Below, piece by piece: positions 37,807-46,852 of a stretch of DNA of 52,972 nucleotides (positions within the stretch are counted from its first letter, which is position 1; every line of letters starts with the position of its first letter). A model generated the notes under the pieces. The model saw nothing but the letters and a program-made list of their open reading frames with translations. It had not been told where the DNA came from and ran no database searches. The stretch is from Hyphomicrobiales bacterium (GTDB lineage Bacteria > Pseudomonadota > Alphaproteobacteria > Rhizobiales > Rhizobiaceae): assembly GCA_026400435.1 (NCBI GenBank), contig JAPLOZ010000077.1, positions 1 through 52,972 on the forward strand, written 5' to 3'. Position numbers and translations under genes: made by a program.

Positions 37807-37856
37807 ATGGGGCGGTGTCCCACTTTCGTCCACCCGGCCGCCATACAATCCGGTAT

Positions 37857-37963
37857 GATTCTGGCGCGGCCTTTTGCAGGTTAACGTTTCGAATCGTCCT
37901 GATTCCGGCATTCTCGCCAAAGGTCAAGCGCCTGTGACATGATTCGCGTTAAAAAAGCGAATC
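37857..37963. promoter_or_regulatory. Cluster of five GANTC (CcrM) sites between dnaG and rpoD
   Basis: GATTC or GAATC occurs at 37857, 37891, 37901, 37941 and 37959, five times in 107 bp. A random GC-rich sequence would give about one per 300 bp. The last two sit in the arms of a GATTCGC/GCGAATC inverted repeat (37941-37963). CcrM methylates GANTC in alphaproteobacteria and ties transcription to replication. The cluster is upstream of the rpoD promoter. Confidence 0.55.
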
Positions 37964-37969
37964 AAATGC

Positions 37970-39937
37970 TCAAAAGCTACGTCCGGCCCGACCGGACGAA
38001 ATTCCAAATCCTTCGATCAGAGCTTCGGTTGCCTGGACGTCGCGGAACTGGGTCTGAATATCGACCAGATGACGATAGTTTTCATCGGTCGGTTCGGTTG
38101 CGAGCGCCATCTCGGCCGCCTTCAGCTCCTTATGTAGAGTTCCCGCACTGCGGTGCAAGTGGAGCGCCTGCGCGAACGCCTCGCGCGCATCGTCAAGGGC
38201 GGCTTCCTCCAGCACCGGCCAGATCCTGGCCTTGCGGATCAGGCCCACGGCGCGCTGCCAGCTTTCGGCCAGTCCGACAGCCTCTATCCTCGCCAGCACC
38301 TCGGCGCGGTCGTTTGCCGCATCATGCGCCATTGCATCAAGCACCGTGGCGTGGAGTTGCCTGAGGTCTGGATGCGACAGCTCGAGAAACTCCGTGTGCT
38401 CGAAATTCTCGTCGATCAGCGAAGGATGGTTGACCAGCGCAACGACGATCGCGGCTTCGCGTAGCGGCATTACGCCGCCTGCCCGCTTGACCATGGCCGA
38501 GCGGGCGAGACTCTCCGATACGGCGAAGCGGCTTGCTCCTGCGCCGGGCCGGGAGAATTGGCCGCCCTGCGGCGGCTGGCCCTGCGCGGGCTGACCCCGG
38601 CGCTCCCATTCGCCGGCGCGCAGCGGCTTTGGCCGCGCGCGGCCGAAGAAAGTCTGGACGCGCTCGCGCATTTCCTGAGCGTAGTGGAACCGCAGGTTCT
38701 CGTCCTTGATGCGGCCAGTCAGTTCGCGCAGCGTCTTTTCAAGTTCGGCCTTGCGTTCAGGCGTGTCGAAAACGCCGCCGGACGTCTCGCGCATCCACAA
38801 AAGATCGGCCAGCGGCCTGGCGTCCGCCAACACCTGCCGGAACGCCTCGGCGCCCTCGGTGCGAACCAGATCGTCGGGGTCCTTGCCCTCTGGCAGCAGC
38901 GCAAAACGCGCGGTCCGGCCCGGCTGGATCGCGGGAAGCGCCATGTCGGCGGCGCGCCAGGCAGCCTTCATGCCGGCCGCATCGCCGTCGAAGCAGAGCA
39001 CCGGCTCCGCCGACATGCGCCAGAGGAGCTCAAGCTGGTTCTCGGTCAGAGCCGTACCGAGCGGCGCGACCGCATTCTCAAAGCCCGCCTGCGCAAGCGC
39101 GATGACGTCCATGTAGCCTTCGACCGCGATCACGGATCCGCCACCGCCCGGACCACCGCGCGCCAGCGCCTTGCGCGCGCGGACGAAATTGTAGAGCACG
39201 TTGCCCTTGTGGAAGAGTTCGGTCTCGGGCGAGTTCATGTATTTGGCCAACGCATCCGCCGAAAGCGCACGCCCGCCGAACGCGATGATGCGGCCGCGCG
39301 AATCCGGGATCGGGAACATGATCCGGTCGCGGAAATAGTCGTAGGAAACCGGGATGTCGTCGCCGTGGCGCACCAGCCCGCAGGCCTCGATCTGCGCTTT
39401 TTCAACCCCTTTGGACGCAAGGAATTCCTTGAGCGCGTTGCGGCTTTCGGGTGCGAACCCGAGCCGGAACGACTGCTGCGTGGCCGGCGTCAGCCCGCGG
39501 TCGCGCAGATAAGCGCGGGCACGCGCGCCGGCCGCCGACTGAAGCTGGTCCTGGAAGAACTGGGTCGCCATCTCCATGACGTCGGTCAGGCTGGCGCGCT
39601 GCTTTTCGCGCGCCTCGGCGCGCTCGTCGCGGGCCGGCATCGGCACGCCGGCCAGCCCGGCCACGCGTTCGACGGCCTCGGGAAAACTCAGCCCCTCGAG
39701 TTCGGTCAGAAAGCGAAAGTGGTCACCGGACACCTGGCAGCCGAAGCAGTGGTAGCGGCCCTTCTTGTCCTCGCAGTGGAAGGACGGCGTGCTTTCGCCA
39801 TGGAAGGGGCAGCAGGCCCAGTAGTCGCCGCGCGATGCGTTGGTCTTCTTGCGGTCCCACGAAACGCGCGCGCCGACGACCGATGAAATCGGCACGCGGT
39901 CGCGTATCTCGTCGAGAAAGTTGGGTTCGAAGCGCAT
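37970..39937 (-). CDS. dnaG: DNA primase
   Basis: DnaG makes RNA primers at the replication fork together with DnaB. The 655-residue protein has the N-terminal CHC2 zinc finger (CPFHGESTPSFHC to HCFGCQVSG). The RNA polymerase/Toprim core follows with SRGRIIAFGGRAL, VEGYMDVIALAQAG and LCFDGDAAGMKA. Last is the C-terminal helicase-binding domain (residues ~450-640). The start MRFEPNFLDEIRDRVPIS is standard. It precedes rpoD, as in most alphaproteobacteria. Confidence 0.96.
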   Translation of the reverse strand: MRFEPNFLDEIRDRVPISSVVGARVSWDRKKTNASRGDYWACCPFHGESTPSFHCEDKKGRYHCFGCQVSGDHFRFLTELEGLSFPEAVERVAGLAGVPMPARDERAEAREKQRASLTDVMEMATQFFQDQLQSAAGARARAYLRDRGLTPATQQSFRLGFAPESRNALKEFLASKGVEKAQIEACGLVRHGDDIPVSYDYFRDRIMFPIPDSRGRIIAFGGRALSADALAKYMNSPETELFHKGNVLYNFVRARKALARGGPGGGGSVIAVEGYMDVIALAQAGFENAVAPLGTALTENQLELLWRMSAEPVLCFDGDAAGMKAAWRAADMALPAIQPGRTARFALLPEGKDPDDLVRTEGAEAFRQVLADARPLADLLWMRETSGGVFDTPERKAELEKTLRELTGRIKDENLRFHYAQEMRERVQTFFGRARPKPLRAGEWERRGQPAQGQPPQGGQFSRPGAGASRFAVSESLARSAMVKRAGGVMPLREAAIVVALVNHPSLIDENFEHTEFLELSHPDLRQLHATVLDAMAHDAANDRAEVLARIEAVGLAESWQRAVGLIRKARIWPVLEEAALDDAREAFAQALHLHRSAGTLHKELKAAEMALATEPTDENYRHLVDIQTQFRDVQATEALIEGFGISSGRAGRSF

Positions 39938-40122
39938 GGGCGGGCGGGACTCTTTCCATCCATATATGCACTGGAGGGGCCCGGGGCGACAGCAATGATC
40001 GCGCGTGCCCGTGATTCACAGGGGCGCAAATCTCCTCGCCCACAAGCGCCCGGACGATTTCCCGGTTGCCGGGCAGGGCCATTCGTGGTCTGTCGCGCTT
40101 CCGCCAACAAGCCTGCGATTTC

Positions 40123-41298
40123 ATGCCGCTGCCGCTCCTTGCCCTGTTCTTCGCCGCCTTTGCGTTCGGTACGACCGAGTTCGTCATTGCCGGCGTGCTG
40201 CCGCAAGTGGCGGCAGGTCTTGGCGTCTCGGTGCCGAGCGCCGGCTATCTGGTTTCGGGTTATGCAGCCGGCATCGCGTTCGGCGGGCCGCTGCTGACCA
40301 TCGCAACGTCAAGGCTGTCGCGAAAGACGCTGCTCGTGGGGCTGCTGGTCGTCTTCACCCTGGGGCAGGCAGCCTGCGCTGTGGCGCCCGGTTTCGCCTC
40401 GATGCTCGGACTGCGGATCGCCATCGCGTTCGCGCATGGCGTCTATTTCGGTGTCGCCATGGTTGTGGGCATCGGCCTCGTGCGACCGGACCAGCGCGGG
40501 ATGGCCGTCGCGCTCATCCTCGCCGGGCTGACTGTCTCGGGCATCGTCGGAGTGCCGCTCGGGACGGCGATCGGCACCGTCTGGGGGTGGCGCGCCACCT
40601 TCTGGGCGATGTGCGCGCTCGGCATTCTTGCGACGCTTGCCATGGCCCTGCTGGTTCCGCACGGCACCGGCGCGATCTCGACGCCGGCGGGGCTGCGCAA
40701 CGAAGTGCGCGTGCTCGGCCGCCAGCAGGTCTGGACCTGCCTCATCATCATGCTGATGCTGATGCTGTGCCAGTTCGTGCCCTACACCTACATCGCCCCG
40801 CTGCTGCAGGAGGTAACCGGCCTCGACGCAGGGCTGGTGCCATGGGTGCTGCTGCTCAATGGGCTTGGCGCAACCGCCGGCGTTTTCATCGGCGGCAGGC
40901 TGTCCAGCCACCTGCTGATGCCCTCGCTGATGATCCTGCCGGCGCTGCAGGGCGTCATGCTGGCGGTGATCTATGCGGTCAGCCCGTACCCCGTGCCGAT
41001 GGTGGCCGCGCTGTTCATCTGGAGCGGCATCAACTTCGCCATCGGTACGCCGATCCAGACGCGCATCCTGACCTGGACGGCCGATGCCCCCAATCTTGCG
41101 TCCTCCCTTATCCCGTCAGGTTTCAATTTCGGGATAGCGATCGCGGCATCGCTGGGCGCGATGATGCTCAATTCGGGCTTTTCGTACCGGAGCCTGCCGC
41201 TGGTCGGCGTCGCGGCGATGGTCGTCGCGACAATGGTCGCCATTGCGTCCAATACCTGGGAACGGCGCAGCAGCGCGAAGCCGCCGGCGCCGACATAA
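40123..41298 (+). CDS. MFS transporter (DHA1-type)
   Basis: A 391-residue, 12-helix transporter starting MPLPLLALFFAAFAFGTTEF, an opening typical of AraJ/YdhP-like DHA1 exporters (GTTEFVIAGVLPQVA). Motif A-like loops and RSLPLVGVAAM near the end agree. It is probably an efflux pump for sugars, drugs or metabolites. The start at 40123 excludes an unrelated upstream extension. It is convergent with the SDR gene (6 nt) and divergent from dnaG. Confidence 0.88.
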   Translation: MPLPLLALFFAAFAFGTTEFVIAGVLPQVAAGLGVSVPSAGYLVSGYAAGIAFGGPLLTIATSRLSRKTLLVGLLVVFTLGQAACAVAPGFASMLGLRIAIAFAHGVYFGVAMVVGIGLVRPDQRGMAVALILAGLTVSGIVGVPLGTAIGTVWGWRATFWAMCALGILATLAMALLVPHGTGAISTPAGLRNEVRVLGRQQVWTCLIIMLMLMLCQFVPYTYIAPLLQEVTGLDAGLVPWVLLLNGLGATAGVFIGGRLSSHLLMPSLMILPALQGVMLAVIYAVSPYPVPMVAALFIWSGINFAIGTPIQTRILTWTADAPNLASSLIPSGFNFGIAIAASLGAMMLNSGFSYRSLPLVGVAAMVVATMVAIASNTWERRSSAKPPAPT

Positions 41299-41304
41299 GG
41301 CCCG

Positions 41305-42063
41305 TCAGCCCGCCGTATAGCCGCCATCGACCGCCAGGATCGCACCGCTGGTCCAGGCCGATTCGTCGCTTGCCAGATGCACCGCCATGCCGGCGACGTC
41401 GGCCGCCTGTCCTATGCGGCCGAGCGGATAGCTGCGCTCGACATAGGCTTTCAGCTCGGCCTTGGCAGCGTCGGGCAGATTGTCCACCGAGCGGCGGCGC
41501 ATGGCCGTGTCGATTGTGCCTGGCGCAATCGCGTTGACGCGGATGCCGCGCGGGCCAAGCTCGAACGCCAGCGACTTGGTCAGCGAGTTCAACGCGCCCT
41601 TGGACAGCGAATAGAGGCTGGACGGCCGCTTCGGGATCATCTTGCCGGCGAAATAGGAGGAGATGTTGATCACCGATGCGCCGGGCCCTAGCTGCGGCAG
41701 CAATTTCTGCGTCAGGAAGAACACAGCCGTCACGTTGAGCGCGAAGGAATTGCGGTACTGTTCGTCGGTGACGGTCTCGAATGGCACGAGAAAGGCCACG
41801 CCGGCATTGTTGACGAGTACGTCGAGAGGCCGCCCTGCCGCCGCCACGACCGTTGCCACCTTGTCGATGCCTTCGCTTGTCGTCAGGTCGGCCTGGATCG
41901 TCTCGGCCCTGCCTGCGAGCTTCGTGCGGGCCGATGCAAGCTTGCCTGCATCGCGCCCGACAATGGCGACCGCTGCGCCCTCCTCGGCGAATGCCTCGGC
42001 GATGGCAAGTCCGATGCCCTCGGAGCCTCCCGTCACCAATGCGCGCTTGCCGCGAAGCCTCAT
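41305..42063 (-). CDS. SDR family oxidoreductase
   Basis: A 252-residue SDR starting MRLRGKRALVTGGSEGIG. NNAGVAFLVPF, catalytic Ser in VINISSYFAG, and YSLSKGALNS with Tyr and Lys are present. The C-terminus ILAVDGGYTAG is the classical SDR end. It follows the aldo/keto reductase gene by 22 nt on the same strand; the two may handle the same class of carbonyl compounds. The substrate is unknown. Confidence 0.9.
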   Translation of the reverse strand: MRLRGKRALVTGGSEGIGLAIAEAFAEEGAAVAIVGRDAGKLASARTKLAGRAETIQADLTTSEGIDKVATVVAAAGRPLDVLVNNAGVAFLVPFETVTDEQYRNSFALNVTAVFFLTQKLLPQLGPGASVINISSYFAGKMIPKRPSSLYSLSKGALNSLTKSLAFELGPRGIRVNAIAPGTIDTAMRRRSVDNLPDAAKAELKAYVERSYPLGRIGQAADVAGMAVHLASDESAWTSGAILAVDGGYTAG

Positions 42064-42085
42064 GGTCCCCTCCCCGTTCTCGACG

Positions 42086-42922
42086 CTAGATCATCGGCAG
42101 GCTTTTGGGCCGTCCGAGCGGAAAGGCGCGATCGATGCTGTCGATCTCGGCCGCCGCAAGCCGCAAATCGCCAGCGGCGGCATTGTCGGCCGCGTGATCG
42201 GCCTTCGAAGCCTTCGGGATGGCAAATACGGACTTCCGTCGCGCCAAGAACGCGAGCGCCACCTGCCTGGCTGTCGCGCCATGCGCGTCGGCGATGTCTT
42301 TCAGAACGTTCCCGCCCGGCGAAGAAGGGTTCACGAAGTGGCCGTTGCCGAACGGGCTGTAGGCAACCAACGCCACCTTGTACTGCTCGCACCAGGGAAG
42401 GACTGCGTGTTCTATGGCGCGCTCCTCAAGGTGGTAGAGGACCTGGTTGCAGGCGATCTCGCCTTCGCCGGCGATGCCAAGCGCCTCGTCGAGATCGTCG
42501 ACATCGAAGTTGCTGACGCCCCAAGAGCGGATCTTGCCGGCGCGCTTGAGATCCGCGAAGGCGGCGAAGGTTTCTTCGAGCGGGGTGCCGCCGCGCCAAT
42601 GCAAGAGGTAGCAGTCGAGCCGGTCGGTCTTCAGCCGCGCCAGCGAACGTTCGCAGGCCTTGATCGTGCCCGCGCGTGAAGCGTTGCTGGGCAGCACCTT
42701 TGACACGAGATAGACCTCGTCGCGGCGACCCTCGATTGCGCGAGCCACAAGCGGCTCGGCCTCGCCATACATTTCGGCCGTGTCGATGTGGGTCATGCCG
42801 AGATCGAGCCCGCGTCGCAGCGAGGCGATTGCGCCCGCATCGTCGCGGCCGTCCATCTGCCAGGTGCCCTGCCCGATGACCGAAACCGCCACGCCGGCAT
42901 TGCCGAATGGACGTGTCAGCAT
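42086..42922 (-). CDS. Aldo/keto reductase
   Basis: A 278-residue NADPH-dependent TIM-barrel reductase. Catalytic residues are visible: Asp and Tyr in HIDTAEMYGEAE, Lys in YLVSKVLP, and His in CYLLHWRGGTP. The C-terminal cofactor region VFAIPKASKADHAADN is intact. It probably reduces aldehydes or ketones; the true substrate is unknown. It lies 11 nt after yqeY and 22 nt before an SDR gene, an apparent three-gene run on the minus strand. Confidence 0.93.
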   Translation of the reverse strand: MLTRPFGNAGVAVSVIGQGTWQMDGRDDAGAIASLRRGLDLGMTHIDTAEMYGEAEPLVARAIEGRRDEVYLVSKVLPSNASRAGTIKACERSLARLKTDRLDCYLLHWRGGTPLEETFAAFADLKRAGKIRSWGVSNFDVDDLDEALGIAGEGEIACNQVLYHLEERAIEHAVLPWCEQYKVALVAYSPFGNGHFVNPSSPGGNVLKDIADAHGATARQVALAFLARRKSVFAIPKASKADHAADNAAAGDLRLAAAEIDSIDRAFPLGRPKSLPMI

Positions 42923-42933
42923 GGAAAGCCTCC

Positions 42934-43383
42934 TTACCCCAGCAGTTGCTTGACCCAGCCGCTTGCCTTGCCGAAATCCATTTGGCCGGCATACTTCGTC
43001 TTCAGCTCGGCCATCACCTTGCCCATGTCGCGCGCGCCGGCGGCGCCAGTGTCGCGAATCGCCTGGCCGATCGCCGCCTTCGCGGCGCTCTCATCCATCT
43101 GGCTCGGCAGGAACTCCATGAGGATGACAATCTCGGCGTTCTCCTGCGCGGCAAGTTCGGGCCGCTTGCCGTCCTCGAACGCCTTTGCCGATTCCTGGCG
43201 CTGCTTCACCATCTTGGTCAGGATCTGCAGGATCTCCTCGTCGCCGGCCGGCCCCTTGCCGGCGCCGCGATTGGCGATGTCACGGTCCTGAATGGCGGCG
43301 TTGACCATTCTCAGGGTCGAGGTGCGCTGCTTGTCGCCCGATTTGAGCGCCGTCTTGAGGGCGTCGGTAATCTTGTCGCGCAT
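42934..43383 (-). CDS. GatB/YqeY domain protein
   Basis: A 149-residue protein starting MRDKITDALKTALKSGDKQRTS. It has the family segments RTSTLRMVNAAIQDRDI, EFLPSQMDESAAKAAI and MGKVMAELKTKYAGQMDF. YqeY resembles the tail domain of GatB and may bind tRNA; its role is unproven. In alphaproteobacteria it normally lies between carA (divergent) and dnaG. Here a SDR gene separates it from carA, and three metabolic genes separate it from dnaG. Confidence 0.92.
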   Translation of the reverse strand: MRDKITDALKTALKSGDKQRTSTLRMVNAAIQDRDIANRGAGKGPAGDEEILQILTKMVKQRQESAKAFEDGKRPELAAQENAEIVILMEFLPSQMDESAAKAAIGQAIRDTGAAGARDMGKVMAELKTKYAGQMDFGKASGWVKQLLG

Positions 43384-43402
43384 TGCAGTCTCCGTTGCGT
43401 GG

Positions 43403-44167
43403 TCAGCCCATCGCCGTCAGCGTTTCAGGCAGGACCTGCCCGCCATCGACGATAAGCGTCTGGCCGGTAATATAGCCCGCCTCCGCCGATGCAAAGAACA
43501 GCACCGCATTGGCGATGTCGCTGACGTCGCCGAGACGCTTCAGCGGGATGGACGCTTCCATTGCTGCAAAATAGTCGGCGCCCAGCCCATCGAGCCCTTC
43601 CGTCCGGATGTTGCCCGGCATGACGGCGTTCACGGTGATGTTCCAGGGCGCCAGTTCCATCGCCGCCGAACGCATGAAGCCGAGTTGGCCGGCCTTGGAT
43701 GCACCATAGTGGGACCAGCCGGCAAAGCCGGTGATCGGGCCGGTGATCGAGGAGGTGATGACGATGCGGCCCGACTTCCTGCTCTTCATGGCCGGCAAGA
43801 CCGCCGACACCGAAAGGAATGTGCTGGTCAGGTTGGTCCTGAGAACGTGGTCGAAGTCGGCTGCCGTCATTTCTCCCAGTCGGGCCGAGGGAAAAATCCC
43901 GGCGTTCGCGCACAGGATGTCGATGCCCCCGTAGCGGTTGACGGCCGCTTCCGCCATTCCGGCGCAGTCATCCGCGTTCGTGACATCGGCTACGAAAGCC
44001 GAGGCGTTGAGACCGATATCCCCCGCCACGGCCTGCGCGTCCGCTTGCGTGCGGCTCACTACAAGGACATTCAGCCCGGCCTCGCCGAGCCGCATGGCGA
44101 TGCCGCGCCCGATGCCCTTGGTGGCGCCGGTGACGATGGCGGTCTTGCCCTCAAGAGGTTTGAACAT
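43403..44167 (-). CDS. SDR family oxidoreductase (FabG-like)
   Basis: A 254-residue SDR starting MFKPLEGKTAIVTGATKGIG. It has ANAGIFPSARLGEM, catalytic Ser in IVITSSITGPITG, and Tyr/Lys in HYGASKAGQLGF; the C-terminus is TLIVDGGQVLPET. It is often annotated 3-oxoacyl-ACP reductase, but the genuine fabG is at 1856. This one belongs to a catabolic-type branch, so the substrate is unknown. It starts 202 nt from the divergent carA and ends 19 nt before yqeY. Confidence 0.88.
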   Translation of the reverse strand: MFKPLEGKTAIVTGATKGIGRGIAMRLGEAGLNVLVVSRTQADAQAVAGDIGLNASAFVADVTNADDCAGMAEAAVNRYGGIDILCANAGIFPSARLGEMTAADFDHVLRTNLTSTFLSVSAVLPAMKSRKSGRIVITSSITGPITGFAGWSHYGASKAGQLGFMRSAAMELAPWNITVNAVMPGNIRTEGLDGLGADYFAAMEASIPLKRLGDVSDIANAVLFFASAEAGYITGQTLIVDGGQVLPETLTAMG

Positions 44168-44308
44168 TGGTGGCCGTGCTCCTCGCCCCGTTGATCTAGC
44201 CAGCCGGGCGGCCTGTTGCAATCTATCTGGCAGAGCAACAGCCGCCATTGACGCCCCGGCATGCTTCCCCTATTCACCGGGCCTTGCACGACCTACTTGA
44301 AAACTCTT

Positions 44309-44338
44309 GCGCGGGGGCGGATTGCCGCCCGCGCTTTT
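44309..44338 (+). promoter_or_regulatory. Hairpin in the carA leader, possible attenuator
   Basis: GCGCGGGGGCGG (44309-44320) pairs with CCGCCCGCGC (44325-44334) around ATTG with a 2-nt bulge, followed by TTTT. It looks like a weak terminator 31 nt before the carA ATG. It could attenuate carA, but no leader peptide or antiterminator is convincing. Confidence 0.3.
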
Positions 44339-44369
44339 GCTGCACGATCTCTCGGATTCGGGACAAGCC

Positions 44370-45569
44370 ATGACCACGACTGCCCCCTGGACCACCGAAA
44401 TGCCGACCGCGCTGCTGGTGCTGGCCGATGGCACGGTCATCGAGGGGCGCGGACTTGGCGCCGCCGGCAGCGCGGTTGCCGAGGTCTGCTTCAACACGGC
44501 GCTGACCGGCTACCAGGAGATCCTCACCGACCCGTCCTATGCCGGGCAGATCGTCACCTTCACCTTCCCGCATATCGGCAACATCGGCGCCAATGACGAG
44601 GACCAGGAAGACCTGACGCCTGCGGCGCGCCACGGTGCTGTCGGCGCTATCTTCAAGGCCGACGTCACCAGCCCGTCGAGCTACCGCGCGACCAGCGACC
44701 TCGGCGACTGGCTGAAGCGGCGCGGCATCATCGCCATGTCCGGCATCGACACCCGCGCGCTGACCGCGCTGATCCGCGAGAAGGGCATGCCCAACGGCGT
44801 CATCGCGCATGCGCCCGACGGCGTCTTCGACGTCGACGACCTGAAAGCCCGCGCCGCGGGCTGGCCGGGCCTCGTCGATCTCGACCTCGCCATCGAGGTC
44901 ACGTCGGGCCAGTCGTCGGTTTGGCGCGAAACGCCCTGGGTCTGGAACGAGGGTTTTGGCGCGCGCGGGGAAACGTCCATGCATGTCGTCGCCGTCGACT
45001 ACGGCGTCAAGCGCAACATCCTGAGGCTGCTTGCCGGGCTCGGCGCCAAGGTGACGGTGGTGCCGGCAAACACGTCGGCGGACGAGATCCTCGCCATGCA
45101 GCCCGACGGCATATTCCTGTCCAACGGCCCGGGCGATCCGGCCGCGACGGGCGAATACGCAGTACCCGTTATCCGCGACCTGCTGGAAACCGACATCCCG
45201 GTGTTCGGCATCTGCCTTGGACACCAGATGCTGGCGCTGGCGCTCGGCGGCAGGACCGAAAAGATGCACCAGGGCCATCACGGCGCCAACCACCCGGTGA
45301 AGGATCACACCACCGGCAAGGTGGAGATTGTGTCGATGAACCACGGCTTCGCGGTCGACGCGGAATCGCTGCCGGAGGGCGTCGAGGAAACCCACGTCTC
45401 GCTGTTTGACGGCTCCAACTGCGGCATCGCGCTGACCGGCCGGCCGGTGTTTTCGGTGCAGCACCACCCTGAGGCGTCGCCCGGCCCGCAGGATTCGCAC
45501 TATTTGTTCCGGCGCTTCGCAAACCTGATCCGCGAGCGGCGCGGCGAACCGGCACTGGTGGAACGGTGA
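44370..45569 (+). CDS. carA: Carbamoyl-phosphate synthase small subunit
   Basis: CarA hydrolyses glutamine and channels ammonia to CarB for carbamoyl phosphate, used in arginine and pyrimidine synthesis. The 399-residue protein starts [21 protein letters not shown]. The N-terminal domain has [20 protein letters not shown], and the class I glutaminase has the nucleophile in [12 protein letters not shown] and the distal HHPEASPGP His/Glu. The partner carB starts about 5 kb downstream, separated by an SH3 gene, ypfJ and accessory DNA. Confidence 0.96.
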   Translation: MTTTAPWTTEMPTALLVLADGTVIEGRGLGAAGSAVAEVCFNTALTGYQEILTDPSYAGQIVTFTFPHIGNIGANDEDQEDLTPAARHGAVGAIFKADVTSPSSYRATSDLGDWLKRRGIIAMSGIDTRALTALIREKGMPNGVIAHAPDGVFDVDDLKARAAGWPGLVDLDLAIEVTSGQSSVWRETPWVWNEGFGARGETSMHVVAVDYGVKRNILRLLAGLGAKVTVVPANTSADEILAMQPDGIFLSNGPGDPAATGEYAVPVIRDLLETDIPVFGICLGHQMLALALGGRTEKMHQGHHGANHPVKDHTTGKVEIVSMNHGFAVDAESLPEGVEETHVSLFDGSNCGIALTGRPVFSVQHHPEASPGPQDSHYLFRRFANLIRERRGEPALVER

Positions 45570-45675
45570 GACCAAAGCACCGCCCGCGGGCAGATTCCCG
45601 GCGTGTTGACCCAGCTCTGCCACAATTCTAAACAATGGTTGAACACGCGGGTGGGGGCTTGCGTGGAGAAGCGTT

Positions 45676-46737
45676 GTGAAGAACCCCGTGAGGGTCGGCG
45701 CCGCAATCGCGCCGAAAACCAGGCTTCCGATCGCCGCTGCCCGGCCTGACACCGGCAGGGCCAGGCGTATCGCGAACCTTTCGGCCGCCGCCGCCTTGAT
45801 GCTCGGCATCGGCGCGGCCAGCGCCGTTTTCGTCGATTACCTCGCCGACCGGGCGCTCGCCCGCAACGCTCACGCGCCTGCCGCAAGGCCGGTCGTCGCC
45901 AAGGCGGTCGAGACCTCAACCGACGCCCCCCCCGCCACCGAGGTTGCGTCGCTCGCCCCGGAAATCATGACCGACGCCCCGGAGGAACAGCCCGATCCCG
46001 CGCCCATCGAGGCCCGCCTGTCCCCCACCGCTGCCGTGGCCGAGGTGCCGGCAGCGGGCCCTGAGCACGCCATCGAGGAGCCGACCGACGATCCGACCGC
46101 AAGCCCCATCGTCCACGTCGAGGAACTCGGCGGCGGCGAGGAAGCCTCGCTGGACGAGGCGGCGCACGAGCAAGACAGTGCGATCGACGAGGGTTCGGAC
46201 CAGACTGAGACAACTGCAATCGAGCCCGACGAGGGCTTATCACTCGAAGCCGAACCCGTCGCGGCGGATCCGGTCGCGGCGGATCCAGTCGCCAAGCCGA
46301 AGAAGTCCAGGGCGAAATCCGAGTCCGCGCCTGCCCCGCGCGACACCCAGGTCGCTTCGCTGCCCGGCGTCGACATCGGCGGGCTGGCCGGCCATCCGTC
46401 CGACGACAGCGGCGCGTCCGAAAGCACCGTTCAGACGATCACCAAACCGGCCGCCAAGCCCGCCAAGGCGGCGACCAGGGGCTCCGTCACGCAAGGGTCG
46501 GCGCGCGTCACGCAGGCGGTCAACCTGCGCTCCAGCCCGAAGAAGGGCGCCAGCGTGCTCGGCGTGGTGCCGGCCAGCACGACGGTCAGCGTCCTGTCGT
46601 GCGACGGCTGGTGCCAGATTTCCTACAACGGCCGCAAGGGCTGGGTTTACAAGAGCTTCCTGGCGGCTTCCAAAACGCAAAAGCCCGACCAGGACGCCGA
46701 CGCCGCGGCGCGCAAGGTGCAGTCGTCGCGGCTCTAG
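45676..46737 (+). CDS. Membrane-anchored bacterial SH3-domain protein
   Basis: A 353-residue protein with a GTG start preceded by GGAGAA. A membrane helix (residues ~33-55) is followed by a ~220-residue acidic, Ala/Pro/Glu-rich linker. A C-terminal SH3b domain follows (VNLRSSPKKGASVLGVVPAS to GRKGWVYKSFL). The linker contains 2.5 copies of a 15-bp tandem repeat (46255-46293, encoding PVAAD). SH3b domains often bind peptidoglycan; the overall design resembles the LysM protein at 27692. Function is unknown. Confidence 0.85.
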   Translation: MKNPVRVGAAIAPKTRLPIAAARPDTGRARRIANLSAAAALMLGIGAASAVFVDYLADRALARNAHAPAARPVVAKAVETSTDAPPATEVASLAPEIMTDAPEEQPDPAPIEARLSPTAAVAEVPAAGPEHAIEEPTDDPTASPIVHVEELGGGEEASLDEAAHEQDSAIDEGSDQTETTAIEPDEGLSLEAEPVAADPVAADPVAKPKKSRAKSESAPAPRDTQVASLPGVDIGGLAGHPSDDSGASESTVQTITKPAAKPAKAATRGSVTQGSARVTQAVNLRSSPKKGASVLGVVPASTTVSVLSCDGWCQISYNGRKGWVYKSFLAASKTQKPDQDADAAARKVQSSRL

Positions 46738-46785
46738 GTTCGCTTGCGCGGATCAGTCTTCACGCTCCGCAACACCCCACACCGC

Positions 46786-46831
46786 CGTCATCCTCGGGCT
46801 TGTCCCGGGGATCCATTGTGCCAGGATGACG
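46786..46831. repeat. Rhizobial-type palindromic repeat (CGTCATCCT family)
   Basis: Outer arms CGTCATCCT and AGGATGACG are perfect, and inside is CGGG-CTTGT-CCCG. The phrase CGTCATCCTCGGGCTTG is a common extragenic repeat in Mesorhizobium and related genera, as I recall. It lies between the SH3 gene and ypfJ and could fold as a terminator for either strand. Confidence 0.7.
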
Positions 46832-46852
46832 TCCGTCTAGATGGCAAGCCCG

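Noticed and set aside
44261..44369. Leader peptide frame before carA
   Set aside because: It has no ribosome-binding site, no run of regulatory codons, and continues as an out-of-frame overlap into carA.
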